A DNA stretch of 64,000 nt from Streptomyces capillispiralis (GTDB lineage: Bacteria > Actinomycetota > Actinomycetes > Streptomycetales > Streptomycetaceae): assembly GCF_007829875.1 (NCBI RefSeq), contig NZ_VIWV01000001.1, forward strand, positions 5,364,501 through 5,428,500, read 5' to 3'. This document shows, in pieces, positions 24,629 to 33,343 of the stretch (position 1 is its first letter; every line of letters starts with the position of its first letter). The notes beneath the pieces are model-generated. The model did not search any database. It had not been told where the DNA came from and saw only the letters and a program-made list of their open reading frames with translations. The position numbers and the translations under genes are program-made.

Positions 24629-25578
24629 GCACCGCGACCGGACCCCTGGGCACCGCCCCGGACCACTTCGTCCACCCCGCCCTCTTCTACCGCGACGAGC
24701 GGGAGTACCTGGCGGGCACCGTCCCCTTCGTGCGCGAGGGACTCGCGGCCGGCGAGCCCGTCGCGGTCGCCGTGCCCGGCGAGCGGCTGCGGCTCATCGA
24801 GGACGCGCTGGGCGACGACGCCGGGCGCGTGCGCCTCCTCGACATGCGCCAGGCCGGCCGCAACCCGGGCCGGATCATCCCCGGGGTGCTGCGCGCCTTC
24901 GCCGACACCTGCCCGGACGGGCAGCGGGTCCGGATCATCGGCGAGCCGATCTGGGCCGGCCGCTCCGCGACCGAGTACCCCGCCTGCGTCCAGCACGAGG
25001 CGCTGATCAACGCCGCCTTCCGGGGCCGTACGGTGACCGTCCTGTGCCCCTACGACGCCGTGGGCCTGCCCGGGCACGTGCTCGCCGACGCCCATGCCAC
25101 CCACCCCACCGTCATCCCGGCCGGCTCCCGCAGCGTGCGGGACAGCGCGGCCTACGCCCCCGACGCGGTCGTCGCCCGCTACAACGAGCCGCTGCCGCTG
25201 GTCGAGGACGCCATGACGGTGCCCTTCGTGGCCGAGTCGCTGCCCCCCGCCCGGTACGCCGCGACCGACGAGGGACGGCGGCTGGGCCTGACCGGCGTCC
25301 GGCTGGAGGACCTGGCCCTCGCCACGGCCGAGCTGACCACCAACAGCGTGCTGCACGGCGGCGGCGCGGGCGTGCTGCGGGTCTGGGGCGAGGACGGCCA
25401 CGTGGTGTGCGAGGTGCGCGACCGGGGGCGGCTCACCGATCCGCTCGCCGGACGCCGGCCGGCCGGCCGCGACCAGCGCGGCGGGCGCGGACTGCTGCTG
25501 GTCAACCTGATCGCCGACCTGGTGCGGGTGCACACCGGGGACGAGGGCACGACGATCCGGTGCTGGTTCGCCCGCTAG
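24625..25578 (+). CDS. MEDS-domain sensor with HATPase (anti-sigma kinase-like)
   Basis: A 317-aa cytoplasmic protein. Residues 15-180 fit the MEDS sensory domain (FVREGLAAGEPVAVAVPGER, LCPYDAVGLP), which is found in methanogen and DcmR sensors. Residues 215-317 form a GHKL ATPase of the RsbW/SpoIIAB class with the N box LATAELTTNSVLHGG, the G1 box VCEVRDRGRLTDP and the G2 box GGRGLLLVNLIADLV. No phospho-acceptor His domain is present, so it is more like an anti-sigma kinase than a two-component kinase. The ATG overlaps the STAS gene stop by 4 nt. It probably senses a small ligand and switches STAS partners. Confidence 0.82.
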   Translation: MSTATGPLGTAPDHFVHPALFYRDEREYLAGTVPFVREGLAAGEPVAVAVPGERLRLIEDALGDDAGRVRLLDMRQAGRNPGRIIPGVLRAFADTCPDGQRVRIIGEPIWAGRSATEYPACVQHEALINAAFRGRTVTVLCPYDAVGLPGHVLADAHATHPTVIPAGSRSVRDSAAYAPDAVVARYNEPLPLVEDAMTVPFVAESLPPARYAATDEGRRLGLTGVRLEDLALATAELTTNSVLHGGGAGVLRVWGEDGHVVCEVRDRGRLTDPLAGRRPAGRDQRGGRGLLLVNLIADLVRVHTGDEGTTIRCWFAR

Positions 25579-25617
25579 GCCGGGCTCCTGTCGTCCGCCG
25601 GGCGGGCCCGGCGCGGC

Positions 25618-26655
25618 TCAGGCGCCCAGCGGGTCCAGCACCATCGGGGCGATCCGGCCCTCCAGCATCTCGCCGAGCCCCTGTACGGCGCACACGTCCG
25701 GGCGTTCGGCGATGTGCACCGGCATGCCCGTGGCCTGACGGAGCATCTGGTCCAGGCCCGGCAGCAGGGCGCTCCCGCCGACCATCATGATCCCGCGGTC
25801 CACGAGGTCGGCGACCAGGTCCGGCGGGCACTCCCGCAGCACCTTGCCGATGCCGTCGAGGACGGCGGTGAGCGGTGTCTGGATGGCGTGCCGCACGGCC
25901 GCCGTGTCGACCGTCACCGAACGGGCCAGACCGGTGGCGACGTCCCGGCCGTGGATCTCCGTGGACTCCGGGCCCTGCGGGGTGAGCCCGTTGCCGTGCA
26001 GGGCGAGCTGGAGCGGCCGGACGGACTGGCTCGGCAGCATCAGCTGGTGCTGGTGGCGCAGGTGCTGCACGATCGCGTTGTCGACGGCCTCGCCGCCCAC
26101 CGGGATGCGCTCCGCCGTCACGATCGCCCCGAGGGACAGCACGGCCACCTGGGTGGCCGCCGCCCCGCACACCATGATCATGGTTGCTTCGGGCCGCTCC
26201 ACGGGGAGGCCGCAGCCGACGGCCGCGGCGATGAGCGTGTCGACCAGCTCCACCCGGCGGGCGCCCAGACCCACCAGCGTCTCGATCGCGGCGCGCTGCG
26301 CGAGCGGGTCGGCGTCGTGCGGGGTGCAGGCCGCGGCCCGCAGCCGGGGCTTGCGGCGCAGGGTGCGGCGGATCCGGTCGCCGAGCAGCTGCCGCAGCAT
26401 GCGCTGCGCCATCTCGATGTCGACGACCGTGCCGCCGGACACCGGCCGTACGACGCGGATGTACCCCGGGGTGCGGCCCGTCATCTTCTCCGCGAACTCC
26501 CCGACCGCGATCAGCGCCCCGGTGCGGGTGTTCACGGCGGCGACGGACGGCTGGTCGACGACGAGCCCGGCGCCCTTGACGTACACCCGGGTGCGGGCCG
26601 CCCCCAGGTCGACGGCGAAGTGGCAGCGGCGCAGCTGCTCCAGACTGGCGGTCAC
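25618..26655 (-). CDS. mbl: MreB-like actin homologue Mbl
   Basis: A 345-aa bacterial actin-fold protein. The phosphate-1 loop is FAVDLGAARTRVYVKG (residues 13-28), shorter than usual at the start. The phosphate-2 and adenosine motifs are IMVCGAAATQVAVLSLG and IMMVGGSALLPGLDQML. MreB/Mbl polymers position cell-wall synthesis, and in Streptomyces they act in aerial hyphae and spore-wall formation. The catalytic motif is looser than in MreB proper (SVAAVNTRTGALIAVG), as in Streptomyces Mbl, and no mreC, mreD or rodA is adjacent, which also favours Mbl. GTG at 26655 follows GGGAGG. Confidence in the exact symbol is moderate. Confidence 0.83.
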   Translation of the reverse strand: MTASLEQLRRCHFAVDLGAARTRVYVKGAGLVVDQPSVAAVNTRTGALIAVGEFAEKMTGRTPGYIRVVRPVSGGTVVDIEMAQRMLRQLLGDRIRRTLRRKPRLRAAACTPHDADPLAQRAAIETLVGLGARRVELVDTLIAAAVGCGLPVERPEATMIMVCGAAATQVAVLSLGAIVTAERIPVGGEAVDNAIVQHLRHQHQLMLPSQSVRPLQLALHGNGLTPQGPESTEIHGRDVATGLARSVTVDTAAVRHAIQTPLTAVLDGIGKVLRECPPDLVADLVDRGIMMVGGSALLPGLDQMLRQATGMPVHIAERPDVCAVQGLGEMLEGRIAPMVLDPLGA

Positions 26656-26702
26656 GGAACCTCCCGAGGGCGCACCCAGCGGCCCGCCGGGCGGCGGACC
26701 TC

Positions 26703-29700
26703 TCAGGCATCGTGCGCGGCGGGCGGGTGCGGGCGCCTGTCCTGGGGGGCCGGGTGGGGGGCCGCCGAACGGGGGGCGCGCGTCACGGGCCCGCCCGGGC
26801 GGGGCAGGGCGCGGGCGGCGTCCAGGAGGGGGTCCAGGGAGTCGACGGTGAGCTCGCAGCCGGCCTCGCGCAGGCTTCGCCGGACGGCGGCGGTGTAGGC
26901 GTAGCCGATGAAGCGCAGACCGCTGAGCCGGGCGGCGGTGAACTCGGCGACGGACGAGCCGATCAGGACGGCCCCCGGAGCGGCGCCCCCGGGGGCGGCG
27001 GCCGCGCCGGAGGCGCCCAGGGCGCGCCGCAGGCAGTCCGGGTGGGGCATCAGCAGGGTGAGGTCGTCGGCACGGCCGTGAATACCGGCCAGGGGCACGC
27101 GGAAGGGCGACAGACAGCGGCGCAGCGCCTGTTCGCCGACGTCGCTGACGACGACGACACGCCGGCCGGACGTGTGCAGGGCCCGCACCAGGGCGACCGA
27201 GCGGTGCGTGGCGGGGGCGTCGGGCGCCGCCCGCAGTTCGAGCGCGTCGAGGCGTTCGCGCAGCACCGCTCCGAGCGGATCGTGCGCGAAGGCGCGCAGC
27301 ACCTCCAGCGGATGCACCAGCGCCTCCCGGGAGACGTCACCGCTGCCGGGCGGACGGCCCTCCAACGCGTCCCGCGGCGCGCGGTGTTCGGCGACGACGG
27401 ACAGCAGGTCCAGGGCGGCCTCGCGCGCGGTGCGCGCCGAGAACAGGCGGGCGAGCGGCCCGTCGAAGCCGATGAGGACGGTGGCGGAGCGGGCCAGGAC
27501 GTCGGCCGGGGTGTCGGCCGGCGGCGGGCCCGCCGGTCCCCGTCCCGGCGGCTCCGGCAGCGGCGTACCCTCCCGGGCGAGCCGTACGGAGCAGGACACC
27601 GCGAGACCCGGCACCGGCCAGGTGCCCAGTCCGGAGTCGATCTCCCGCTGCGCCCCGGCCACCCGGCGCACCGGGTGACGGCGGGTGACGCGGGCCGCCC
27701 GGTCCAGCAGATGGGCGAGCAGCCGCTCGGATACGTCGGTGACCTCCGCGCGGACGAAGGCGACCGGGTCCGCCACGTGCCAGGACAGGTCGACCGCCGC
27801 GGCGAAGGAGCCGCCCCGCGCACCCGGCAGGGTGACCGTGCGCCGGGCCTGTCGCGCGGTGAGGTCGACGACGTAGTACGTCGCCGGACGTGGTGCGCGG
27901 GTGCCGTACGGCTGGATCGGGTTGAGCAGGGTGAGCGAGCCGTCGTGCCCGGTGTGGACGACGGCCGTACGGCCCGGGGCGGGGGCACCCAGCTCGTGCA
28001 GGTCACGGATGAGGAACGGGCCCCGCACCAGATCGCGGGCCGGGGCGTCGGTGTCCTGCGACCCGGCGGGTCCGCCCAGCGGGCAGAACCAGGCGACCGG
28101 CGGGGCGGACGGCGCGCCCGGCGGGTACAGGGGCTGGAAGCGCAGGGGCTCGCGGGCGGCGGAGCTGGCGGCGAACTCCTCCCACAGGGCGGGCGGGACG
28201 ACGACCACGAGGTCGGTGCCGGCGTGGCGGGGCGGCTCGGGCAGGTCGGCCCGCGCCGCGGGCGCGTCCCGGAGGAACACCCGCAGGCGCGGCGGATCCG
28301 TGAGCCCGGCGAGCGCCTCGGGCAGCCCGCGCAGCAGGGCGACCAGGACGGGCAGCAGATAGGCGTCGGGTCCGGTGCGGACGACGTACCCGTCGGGCAG
28401 GACCCGCACCTCGTACTGCTGAGGGGTGAGGGCGCCCCGGGAGAGGATCTCGTGGACGGCGTACTCGAGGGTGATGCGCGCTTCCGGATGGCCGGCCAGG
28501 CCCTCGGCCCGGAAGGTGATCGTGGCGTGGTCCCGCGGCTCCGCGGAGCCGCCCCGGCCCGCGGAGGCCGCCGGGGACGACTCGACGGGCCCGGACAGCC
28601 GGCGCGCGACCCGCGGACGGACCGTGGCGAACGCCTCCCCGGCGGCGGGCCCCGTGAGCGTTCCGGAGCGGGACGGCGTGGACGCGAGGAAGTCGCCGGG
28701 CGCGCGGCCCGCGCGCTCGTCGATCAGGCCGCCCACGCGTTCCAGCAGCTCCGCGGTGCGGTCGCGGGCCGTGCGCGGCAGTCCCCGCAGCAGCAGGTCC
28801 CGCACCCCGGGGCGGAAGGCGTAGGAGCCGGGCGGCCCGGGGACGGTGGTGAGCATGCCGCTGAGGATCACCTCGGCGAGGTGCCGGGGCCGGGGGTCGG
28901 GTTCGATGGCGGCCTGCACGAGGCGCATCACGGGCAGGTCCGGACGGCCCAGGGCGAGATGACCGGCCAGCCGGAACGCCTCCGGGGAGGCGGTCGCCCG
29001 GAACCGCAGCACGAGCTCCTCGGGCGAGAGCACACCCACGTCCGTACGGTCGTCGCGGTCCGCCGGGAGCGGCCCGTCCAGCTCCGCGACCGCGGCCGGG
29101 ACCTGGCCGCCGCCCGGCGCGGCGATAAGGGACGCCCAGTTCGCCAGCCACCGCGGGTCCGGCTCCAGCACGGGCAGCGGGACGGCACGGCGCGGCGCGT
29201 ACGGGGTGTCGCAGGGGGTGTCGTACGGGGTGAAGGCGAGTGCCGCGGTGGGGGCGGCCGGGTACGGGGCCGACAGCAGGCCCGCGACGGTGGGCAGGGC
29301 CGTGTCGCGCCACAGGTGTTCCGGGAGGGGCTGGACCACGGCCAGGGGCATCCGGCGGGCCCAGCGGTGCAGGGTGGCGTACCACAGGGCACCGGCCGGG
29401 CCCTCCCGCCACTGCGGGCCCATGCAGTCGCTGATGACGAGGGCGGCGCTGCGGCCGTCCCCCGGGGCGTGCGCGCCGTGACCGCGTACCGTGCCGTCGG
29501 GGGCGGCGCGCAGCACGGTCACCGTGCGGAAGACCCCCGACTGGGCGAGCGTCGTGCGCAGTTCGCGGATCAGCGGCCGCCAGACGGGCATGGTGGGGCC
29601 GGCGTCGCACACGAGGAACAGGCGCAGCCAGCGTTCCCGGGCGGGCCGCATCACCGGCAGCCACCCGTCGGGGGCGGCGCCCAGGCGGGCGAGCCGGTCG

Positions 29701-30164
29701 GCGGTCGCCCGTTCGTCCAGTTCGAGACCGACGGGGGAGTCCACCCGGCGTTTGAGCGGGCGCAGGGAGCGTTGCAGTGCCAGCGGGTGGCGCAGCATCG
29801 GGGGTGTCGGCGCCAGCAGGGTGGCGTGCGGTTCGGTCCGCGCGCCGGTAGGTGGGGCGGGGGAGGCCGGGGACGGCAGGTGGAGCGGGCTGCGGGGGGC
29901 GTCGCGCTGCTCGCGCGGGGCCCCGGGCGAGGGGGCGGACTCCGGCCGCTGGTCGGGGGCGACGGGGCGCGGGGCCGGCGTGCGGGGCGGTCCAGCGGGC
30001 GGGGCGCCGGCCGCGTCGGTGTCCATGGTCCCGGCCAGCCAGAGCAGTTCGGCCAGTTCCAGCGGGGTGGGAGGGACACCGCCGGACGCCTCGGCCAGGA
30101 GGGTGGCCAGGCGGGCCAGCGGGTCGGGGGCGCCCGGGGGGCCGGGACGCCGGTCAGAAGGCAT
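26703..30164 (-). CDS. SAV_2336-type vWA-like conflict-system protein with C-terminal degenerate HAD domain
   Basis: A 1153-aa protein, last of a four-gene operon. Residues 10-48 form a helical segment, followed by a Pro-rich linker to 145. Residues about 170-500 form the SAV_2336 N domain, a vWA-like fold with D187-A-G-P-T191 as possible metal site. Middle sections (about 560-720 and 750-870) lack clear assignment; the latter (VDLSWHVADPVAFVRAEVT) is faintly SPFH-like. Residues about 890-1110 align with HAD phosphatases, but the nucleophile Asp is G899, the motif III Lys is M1039 and the motif IV Asp is S1070. It overlaps the MoxR gene by 11 nt. It is the vWA-MoxR-associated conflict-system type (family knowledge); activity is unknown. 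Confidence 0.78.
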   Translation of the reverse strand: MPSDRRPGPPGAPDPLARLATLLAEASGGVPPTPLELAELLWLAGTMDTDAAGAPPAGPPRTPAPRPVAPDQRPESAPSPGAPREQRDAPRSPLHLPSPASPAPPTGARTEPHATLLAPTPPMLRHPLALQRSLRPLKRRVDSPVGLELDERATADRLARLGAAPDGWLPVMRPARERWLRLFLVCDAGPTMPVWRPLIRELRTTLAQSGVFRTVTVLRAAPDGTVRGHGAHAPGDGRSAALVISDCMGPQWREGPAGALWYATLHRWARRMPLAVVQPLPEHLWRDTALPTVAGLLSAPYPAAPTAALAFTPYDTPCDTPYAPRRAVPLPVLEPDPRWLANWASLIAAPGGGQVPAAVAELDGPLPADRDDRTDVGVLSPEELVLRFRATASPEAFRLAGHLALGRPDLPVMRLVQAAIEPDPRPRHLAEVILSGMLTTVPGPPGSYAFRPGVRDLLLRGLPRTARDRTAELLERVGGLIDERAGRAPGDFLASTPSRSGTLTGPAAGEAFATVRPRVARRLSGPVESSPAASAGRGGSAEPRDHATITFRAEGLAGHPEARITLEYAVHEILSRGALTPQQYEVRVLPDGYVVRTGPDAYLLPVLVALLRGLPEALAGLTDPPRLRVFLRDAPAARADLPEPPRHAGTDLVVVVPPALWEEFAASSAAREPLRFQPLYPPGAPSAPPVAWFCPLGGPAGSQDTDAPARDLVRGPFLIRDLHELGAPAPGRTAVVHTGHDGSLTLLNPIQPYGTRAPRPATYYVVDLTARQARRTVTLPGARGGSFAAAVDLSWHVADPVAFVRAEVTDVSERLLAHLLDRAARVTRRHPVRRVAGAQREIDSGLGTWPVPGLAVSCSVRLAREGTPLPEPPGRGPAGPPPADTPADVLARSATVLIGFDGPLARLFSARTAREAALDLLSVVAEHRAPRDALEGRPPGSGDVSREALVHPLEVLRAFAHDPLGAVLRERLDALELRAAPDAPATHRSVALVRALHTSGRRVVVVSDVGEQALRRCLSPFRVPLAGIHGRADDLTLLMPHPDCLRRALGASGAAAAPGGAAPGAVLIGSSVAEFTAARLSGLRFIGYAYTAAVRRSLREAGCELTVDSLDPLLDAARALPRPGGPVTRAPRSAAPHPAPQDRRPHPPAAHDA

Positions 30165-31197
30165 CGGGTTGCGGGGCCTGTCCCAGATACGGCATCAGCT
30201 GCTCCGCCAGCTCGTCGAGGGAGTCGGCTGCGAGGCCGGAGGATTGGGCGAGGTAGATGGCGTTGAGGAGCTGGTCGGTGGCCAGGTCGCCGGCGCCCAC
30301 CCGGGACAGGAAGCGCTCGATCAGGCGGTGGGCGTAGGCGTCGGGTTCTCCCAGGTGCGCGCGGACGATCCCGGCGAGATGGCCGTCGTCCGGCTGCCGC
30401 AGGCGCAGCGTGACGCAGCGGCGCAGGAAGGCGGGCGGGAACTCGCGCTCGCCGTTGCTGGTGAGGACGACGAACGGGAAGGACCGGCAGCGGACCCGGC
30501 CGCGTTCCACCGGCACCCGCTCGTCGGTGCCGTCGGCCATCACCTCTGCCCGCGGCAGACGGCGTGCGGCGCGCACCAGCTCGGGGATCTCGAACTGGCC
30601 CTCCTCCAGTACGTTCAGCAGGTCGTTGGGCAGGTCGAGGTCGCTCTTGTCGATCTCGTCGATGAGGAGGGCGCGGGGGCGGGCGTAGGGGAGGAGGGCG
30701 GTGCCCAGAGGCCCGAGGCGCAGGTGGTCCTCGACGCCGGATCCGTCGCCCGGTTCGGTGCCCGCCGCGTCGGACCGCTCGCCGGGGCGGCCGGCGCCCT
30801 GCCGTGCCGCGTACAGGCGGGAGAGCGGGTCGTACTGGTAGAGGCCGTCGTGCAGCGTGCTGCGGCTGGTGATGTTCCAGCGCAGCACCGGACCGAGGCG
30901 CAGCTCGCGGGCGACCGCGTAGGCGAGGGAGGACTTGCCGGTGCCGGGCGGGCCGGTGACCAGCAAGGGGCGGCGCAGATACAGGGCCGCGTTGACCAGC
31001 TGGACCGTCTGCGGTGTCGCCTGATAGGTCACGGCGCGGTGGGCGCGGTCGGGGGAGACGGCGGAGGCGTCCGCGGCCTCGTCCGGCGGGTCCAGCACCG
31101 GCCCGCCGTCGAAGGCGCGCCAGGGCGGGGGCGGTGGCAACCGGTCGATGCCGTCGTGCGGTTGCTCGGCGCCGGTGTAGACGGGCCACAGGGGCAT
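30154..31197 (-). CDS. MoxR-type AAA+ ATPase of the conflict system
   Basis: A 347-aa AAA+ ATPase of the MoxR group. The first 50 residues are Pro-rich. Walker A GPPGTGKS is at residues 82-89, and Walker B ALLIDEID with catalytic D180-E181. Sensor 1 is VLTSNGERE and the arginine-finger region is FPPAFLRRC. A lid domain completes the C-terminus. In the known ternary systems, MoxR remodels a vWA partner to gate an effector; here the partner is the next gene, with which it overlaps by 11 nt. ATG at 31197 has GGAGAAG upstream. It lies 59 bp after the protease gene. Cytoplasmic. Confidence 0.88.
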   Translation of the reverse strand: MPLWPVYTGAEQPHDGIDRLPPPPPWRAFDGGPVLDPPDEAADASAVSPDRAHRAVTYQATPQTVQLVNAALYLRRPLLVTGPPGTGKSSLAYAVARELRLGPVLRWNITSRSTLHDGLYQYDPLSRLYAARQGAGRPGERSDAAGTEPGDGSGVEDHLRLGPLGTALLPYARPRALLIDEIDKSDLDLPNDLLNVLEEGQFEIPELVRAARRLPRAEVMADGTDERVPVERGRVRCRSFPFVVLTSNGEREFPPAFLRRCVTLRLRQPDDGHLAGIVRAHLGEPDAYAHRLIERFLSRVGAGDLATDQLLNAIYLAQSSGLAADSLDELAEQLMPYLGQAPQPDAF

Positions 31198-31256
31198 GGT
31201 GCTCTTCTCCGGTGGGGGGCGGCGGGGGACGGCGGTCCGGGTGACGGCGGTTTCGG

Positions 31257-32918
31257 TCAGGCGACCGGCGAGTGCAGGCTCGCGGCGGTGGCGGGGAAGC
31301 AGCGCGGGTCGTCCCACAGCAGCTGCACGTCCCTCGCCCAGTGCCGGTCCGGTTCCTCGGCGGCGTCCGCCGTCAGCCGCGACGACAGGATGTGGTGGGG
31401 GAGTTCGGCGGGCGGCACACCGGCGACGGACGCGGTGAGCTCGTCGAGGAACGTGCCGCCGGAGCAGGGACCCTCGTGGTCGGTCCCCGGCTCCGGGCAG
31501 CCGGTGCGGGGCCACAGCAGGACCGGCACCGGGACGTTCAGGCCGACCTCGAAGTGCTGGGGGGCCGCCGTGGGCGGTGCCGGGAAGGCGGCCAGTTCGG
31601 CGCCGCCGTCCCACAGCCGTTTGCGCAGGCCGGCCGGGCGCTCGGGGGAGCCGCACTCGACACGGTGCACGACCGCTCCCGTGCCGGTGTCCAGCTTCTG
31701 CCACTTCTTGCGGAGCTGGTGGCGCAGCCGCCCGCTGCGGTGCCGGGACCGGTCGGCGACGACGAGCGGGTAGGCACAGCCGAGCGGTGTGGGGTCGTCC
31801 GCGCCGCACTCCCAGTGCGCCACGGGCTCGTTCAGCCACTCGCGCGGCAGCACGAAGGCCAGTAACTCGTCGGCGCCCGGCGTGAGATGGGCGACCGCCT
31901 CGTCGATGCGCTCCTGCACGTAGGCGCGTACGGCGGCGCGTGGCAGCCGGCGCGCGCCCACGGGGTGGCGCCGGCCGTCGAGGCTCGCGGACACCTCGAC
32001 GGTGACCTGGTCCGGGCCGGCGCCGCTGTGCTCGATCTCGACGACCACCGGGGACCAGGCCGAGGGGCGTGCGGGGGGTTCGTCGAGCAACTCGCGCAAC
32101 CGGTCGGCGAACCGGGCCACGGCCTCCGGCTCCGGGACCTCCCACTGCACGTATGCCGCCGCCGACGCCAGCGAGGCGAAGCCGCCGTCCGGCAGCGGCG
32201 GGCCGAAGGGGCCCACGGCGTCGACGTACAGCCGGTGCGGATCACAGCGCAGTCCCGCCCGCTCGGCCCGCCGCACCAGGGTGTACAGGCGTCGGCGCGT
32301 GTCCGTCGCGTGGCCGGGGGTGGGGACCAGCTCGCCGAGGCCGCTCCAGTAGCGGGCCATGACCTCCGTGGGCAGCATCCGCCCGGCCCTGACGTCCCGG
32401 CCGCCCGCGACCGCCGTGACCATGCCGACCACCGAGCCGTCGGCCAGGGTCACCGCGGCCCCGCTGAAACCGTGGGCCAGCGGCTGCCCGTGCCCGGAGG
32501 CGGCCTCCAACTGCACCCACTCACCGGCGATCAGCGGACCGGGCACCGCCCGGTACAGCGCCAGGGTGCCCTCGTCGTAGCCCCGGGGGAAGCCGTACGC
32601 GACCAGCTCGGGCGCGGGGACACCGCGCTCGGCGCCGGGCGGTGCGAAGACCGCCGGGGTGAGCGGCACCTCCCGCTCCAGCTCCAGTACGGCCAGGTCG
32701 CCGGGGTCGGTGTCGCCGCCCCGCCAGCCTCCGTGGACGGTCACCTCGGCGGTGACCTCCCCCAGGTCGGCGCGGTTCGGGAAGCTCACGGACACCGGGG
32801 ACGTCTCGCTCGCCGCGACGACGTGGGCGCAGGTGAGCACCTGCCGCGGGGAGACGAGGAAGCCCGCGCCGACCTCGTTCCCGCACCGGATCCGGGTGTG
32901 CCAGGCAGCGTCGCTCAT
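31257..32918 (-). CDS. trypsin-like serine protease, VMAP-type effector/sensor
   Basis: A 553-aa protein. Residues 1-190 form a trypsin-fold protease with the full triad His32 (LTCAHVV), Asp74 (DPGDLAVLEL) and Ser152 (HGFSGAAV). No signal peptide precedes it, so it acts in the cytoplasm, which is unusual for this fold and characteristic of the vWA-MoxR-associated systems. Residues about 215-553 are an alpha/beta C-terminal region (VVVEIEHSGAGPDQVTVEV, LLAFVLPREWLNEPVAHWE) fitting the VMAP-C type. ATG at 32918 overlaps the stop of the Trypco1 gene by 4 nt. On family precedent, the protease is probably the toxic or activating output, held back until a trigger is sensed. Confidence 0.85.
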   Translation of the reverse strand: MSDAAWHTRIRCGNEVGAGFLVSPRQVLTCAHVVAASETSPVSVSFPNRADLGEVTAEVTVHGGWRGGDTDPGDLAVLELEREVPLTPAVFAPPGAERGVPAPELVAYGFPRGYDEGTLALYRAVPGPLIAGEWVQLEAASGHGQPLAHGFSGAAVTLADGSVVGMVTAVAGGRDVRAGRMLPTEVMARYWSGLGELVPTPGHATDTRRRLYTLVRRAERAGLRCDPHRLYVDAVGPFGPPLPDGGFASLASAAAYVQWEVPEPEAVARFADRLRELLDEPPARPSAWSPVVVEIEHSGAGPDQVTVEVSASLDGRRHPVGARRLPRAAVRAYVQERIDEAVAHLTPGADELLAFVLPREWLNEPVAHWECGADDPTPLGCAYPLVVADRSRHRSGRLRHQLRKKWQKLDTGTGAVVHRVECGSPERPAGLRKRLWDGGAELAAFPAPPTAAPQHFEVGLNVPVPVLLWPRTGCPEPGTDHEGPCSGGTFLDELTASVAGVPPAELPHHILSSRLTADAAEEPDRHWARDVQLLWDDPRCFPATAASLHSPVA

Positions 32919-33265
32919 GACCGGTCGGCGGCCTCCGCGGTCGTCCGGCTCGGCTCCGGTGACCAGCTGAGTTTGACGACCAGATGTCCCTCCGCCGTTC
33001 CCTTGGCGATGACCGCCCCGGCCTCCGCGGTCAGCTTCACCCCGAACTCCAGCTCCACCGCGTCGGGTCTGAGCGCGCCGTCGCGGAACACCCGCAGCGC
33101 GGACTCGGCCGCCGCCCGCACGCCCTCCAGGGAGCTCTCGAAGGTGCGCGCCGCCTGGGCCGGCCCGCTGCCGCGCGAGACGAGCCGGGCGCCGGACTCG
33201 TCCTCGACGCCCTCCACGACGACCGCGGCGCCGTCCTCGGTCGTGAACTGCATCAACCCGTCCAT
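32915..33265 (-). CDS. Trypco1 (CU044_2847-type) protein
   Basis: A 116-aa cytoplasmic protein matching the trypsin-co-occurring domain 1 pattern: a short beta-strand start (MQFTTEDGAAVVVEGVED), a central helix (SLEGVRAAAESALRVFRD) and the beta pair DAVELEFGVKLTAEAGAV with GHLVVKLSW. Such proteins are encoded next to trypsin-like proteases of predicted conflict systems and may be a regulatory or immunity partner, or a substrate (inference). ATG 33265 is used, with GGGGAG upstream; an internal ATG at 33253 is possible. It is first in the operon and shares ATGA with the protease gene. Confidence 0.72.
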   Translation of the reverse strand: MDGLMQFTTEDGAAVVVEGVEDESGARLVSRGSGPAQAARTFESSLEGVRAAAESALRVFRDGALRPDAVELEFGVKLTAEAGAVIAKGTAEGHLVVKLSWSPEPSRTTAEAADRS

Positions 33266-33343
33266 GGCGCGGCGTGCTCCCCGTGGTGTGCGACTGCGGT
33301 GGTGAACTCCCATGTTACGGGGGGTGTTTGCCGTGTCACCGGG

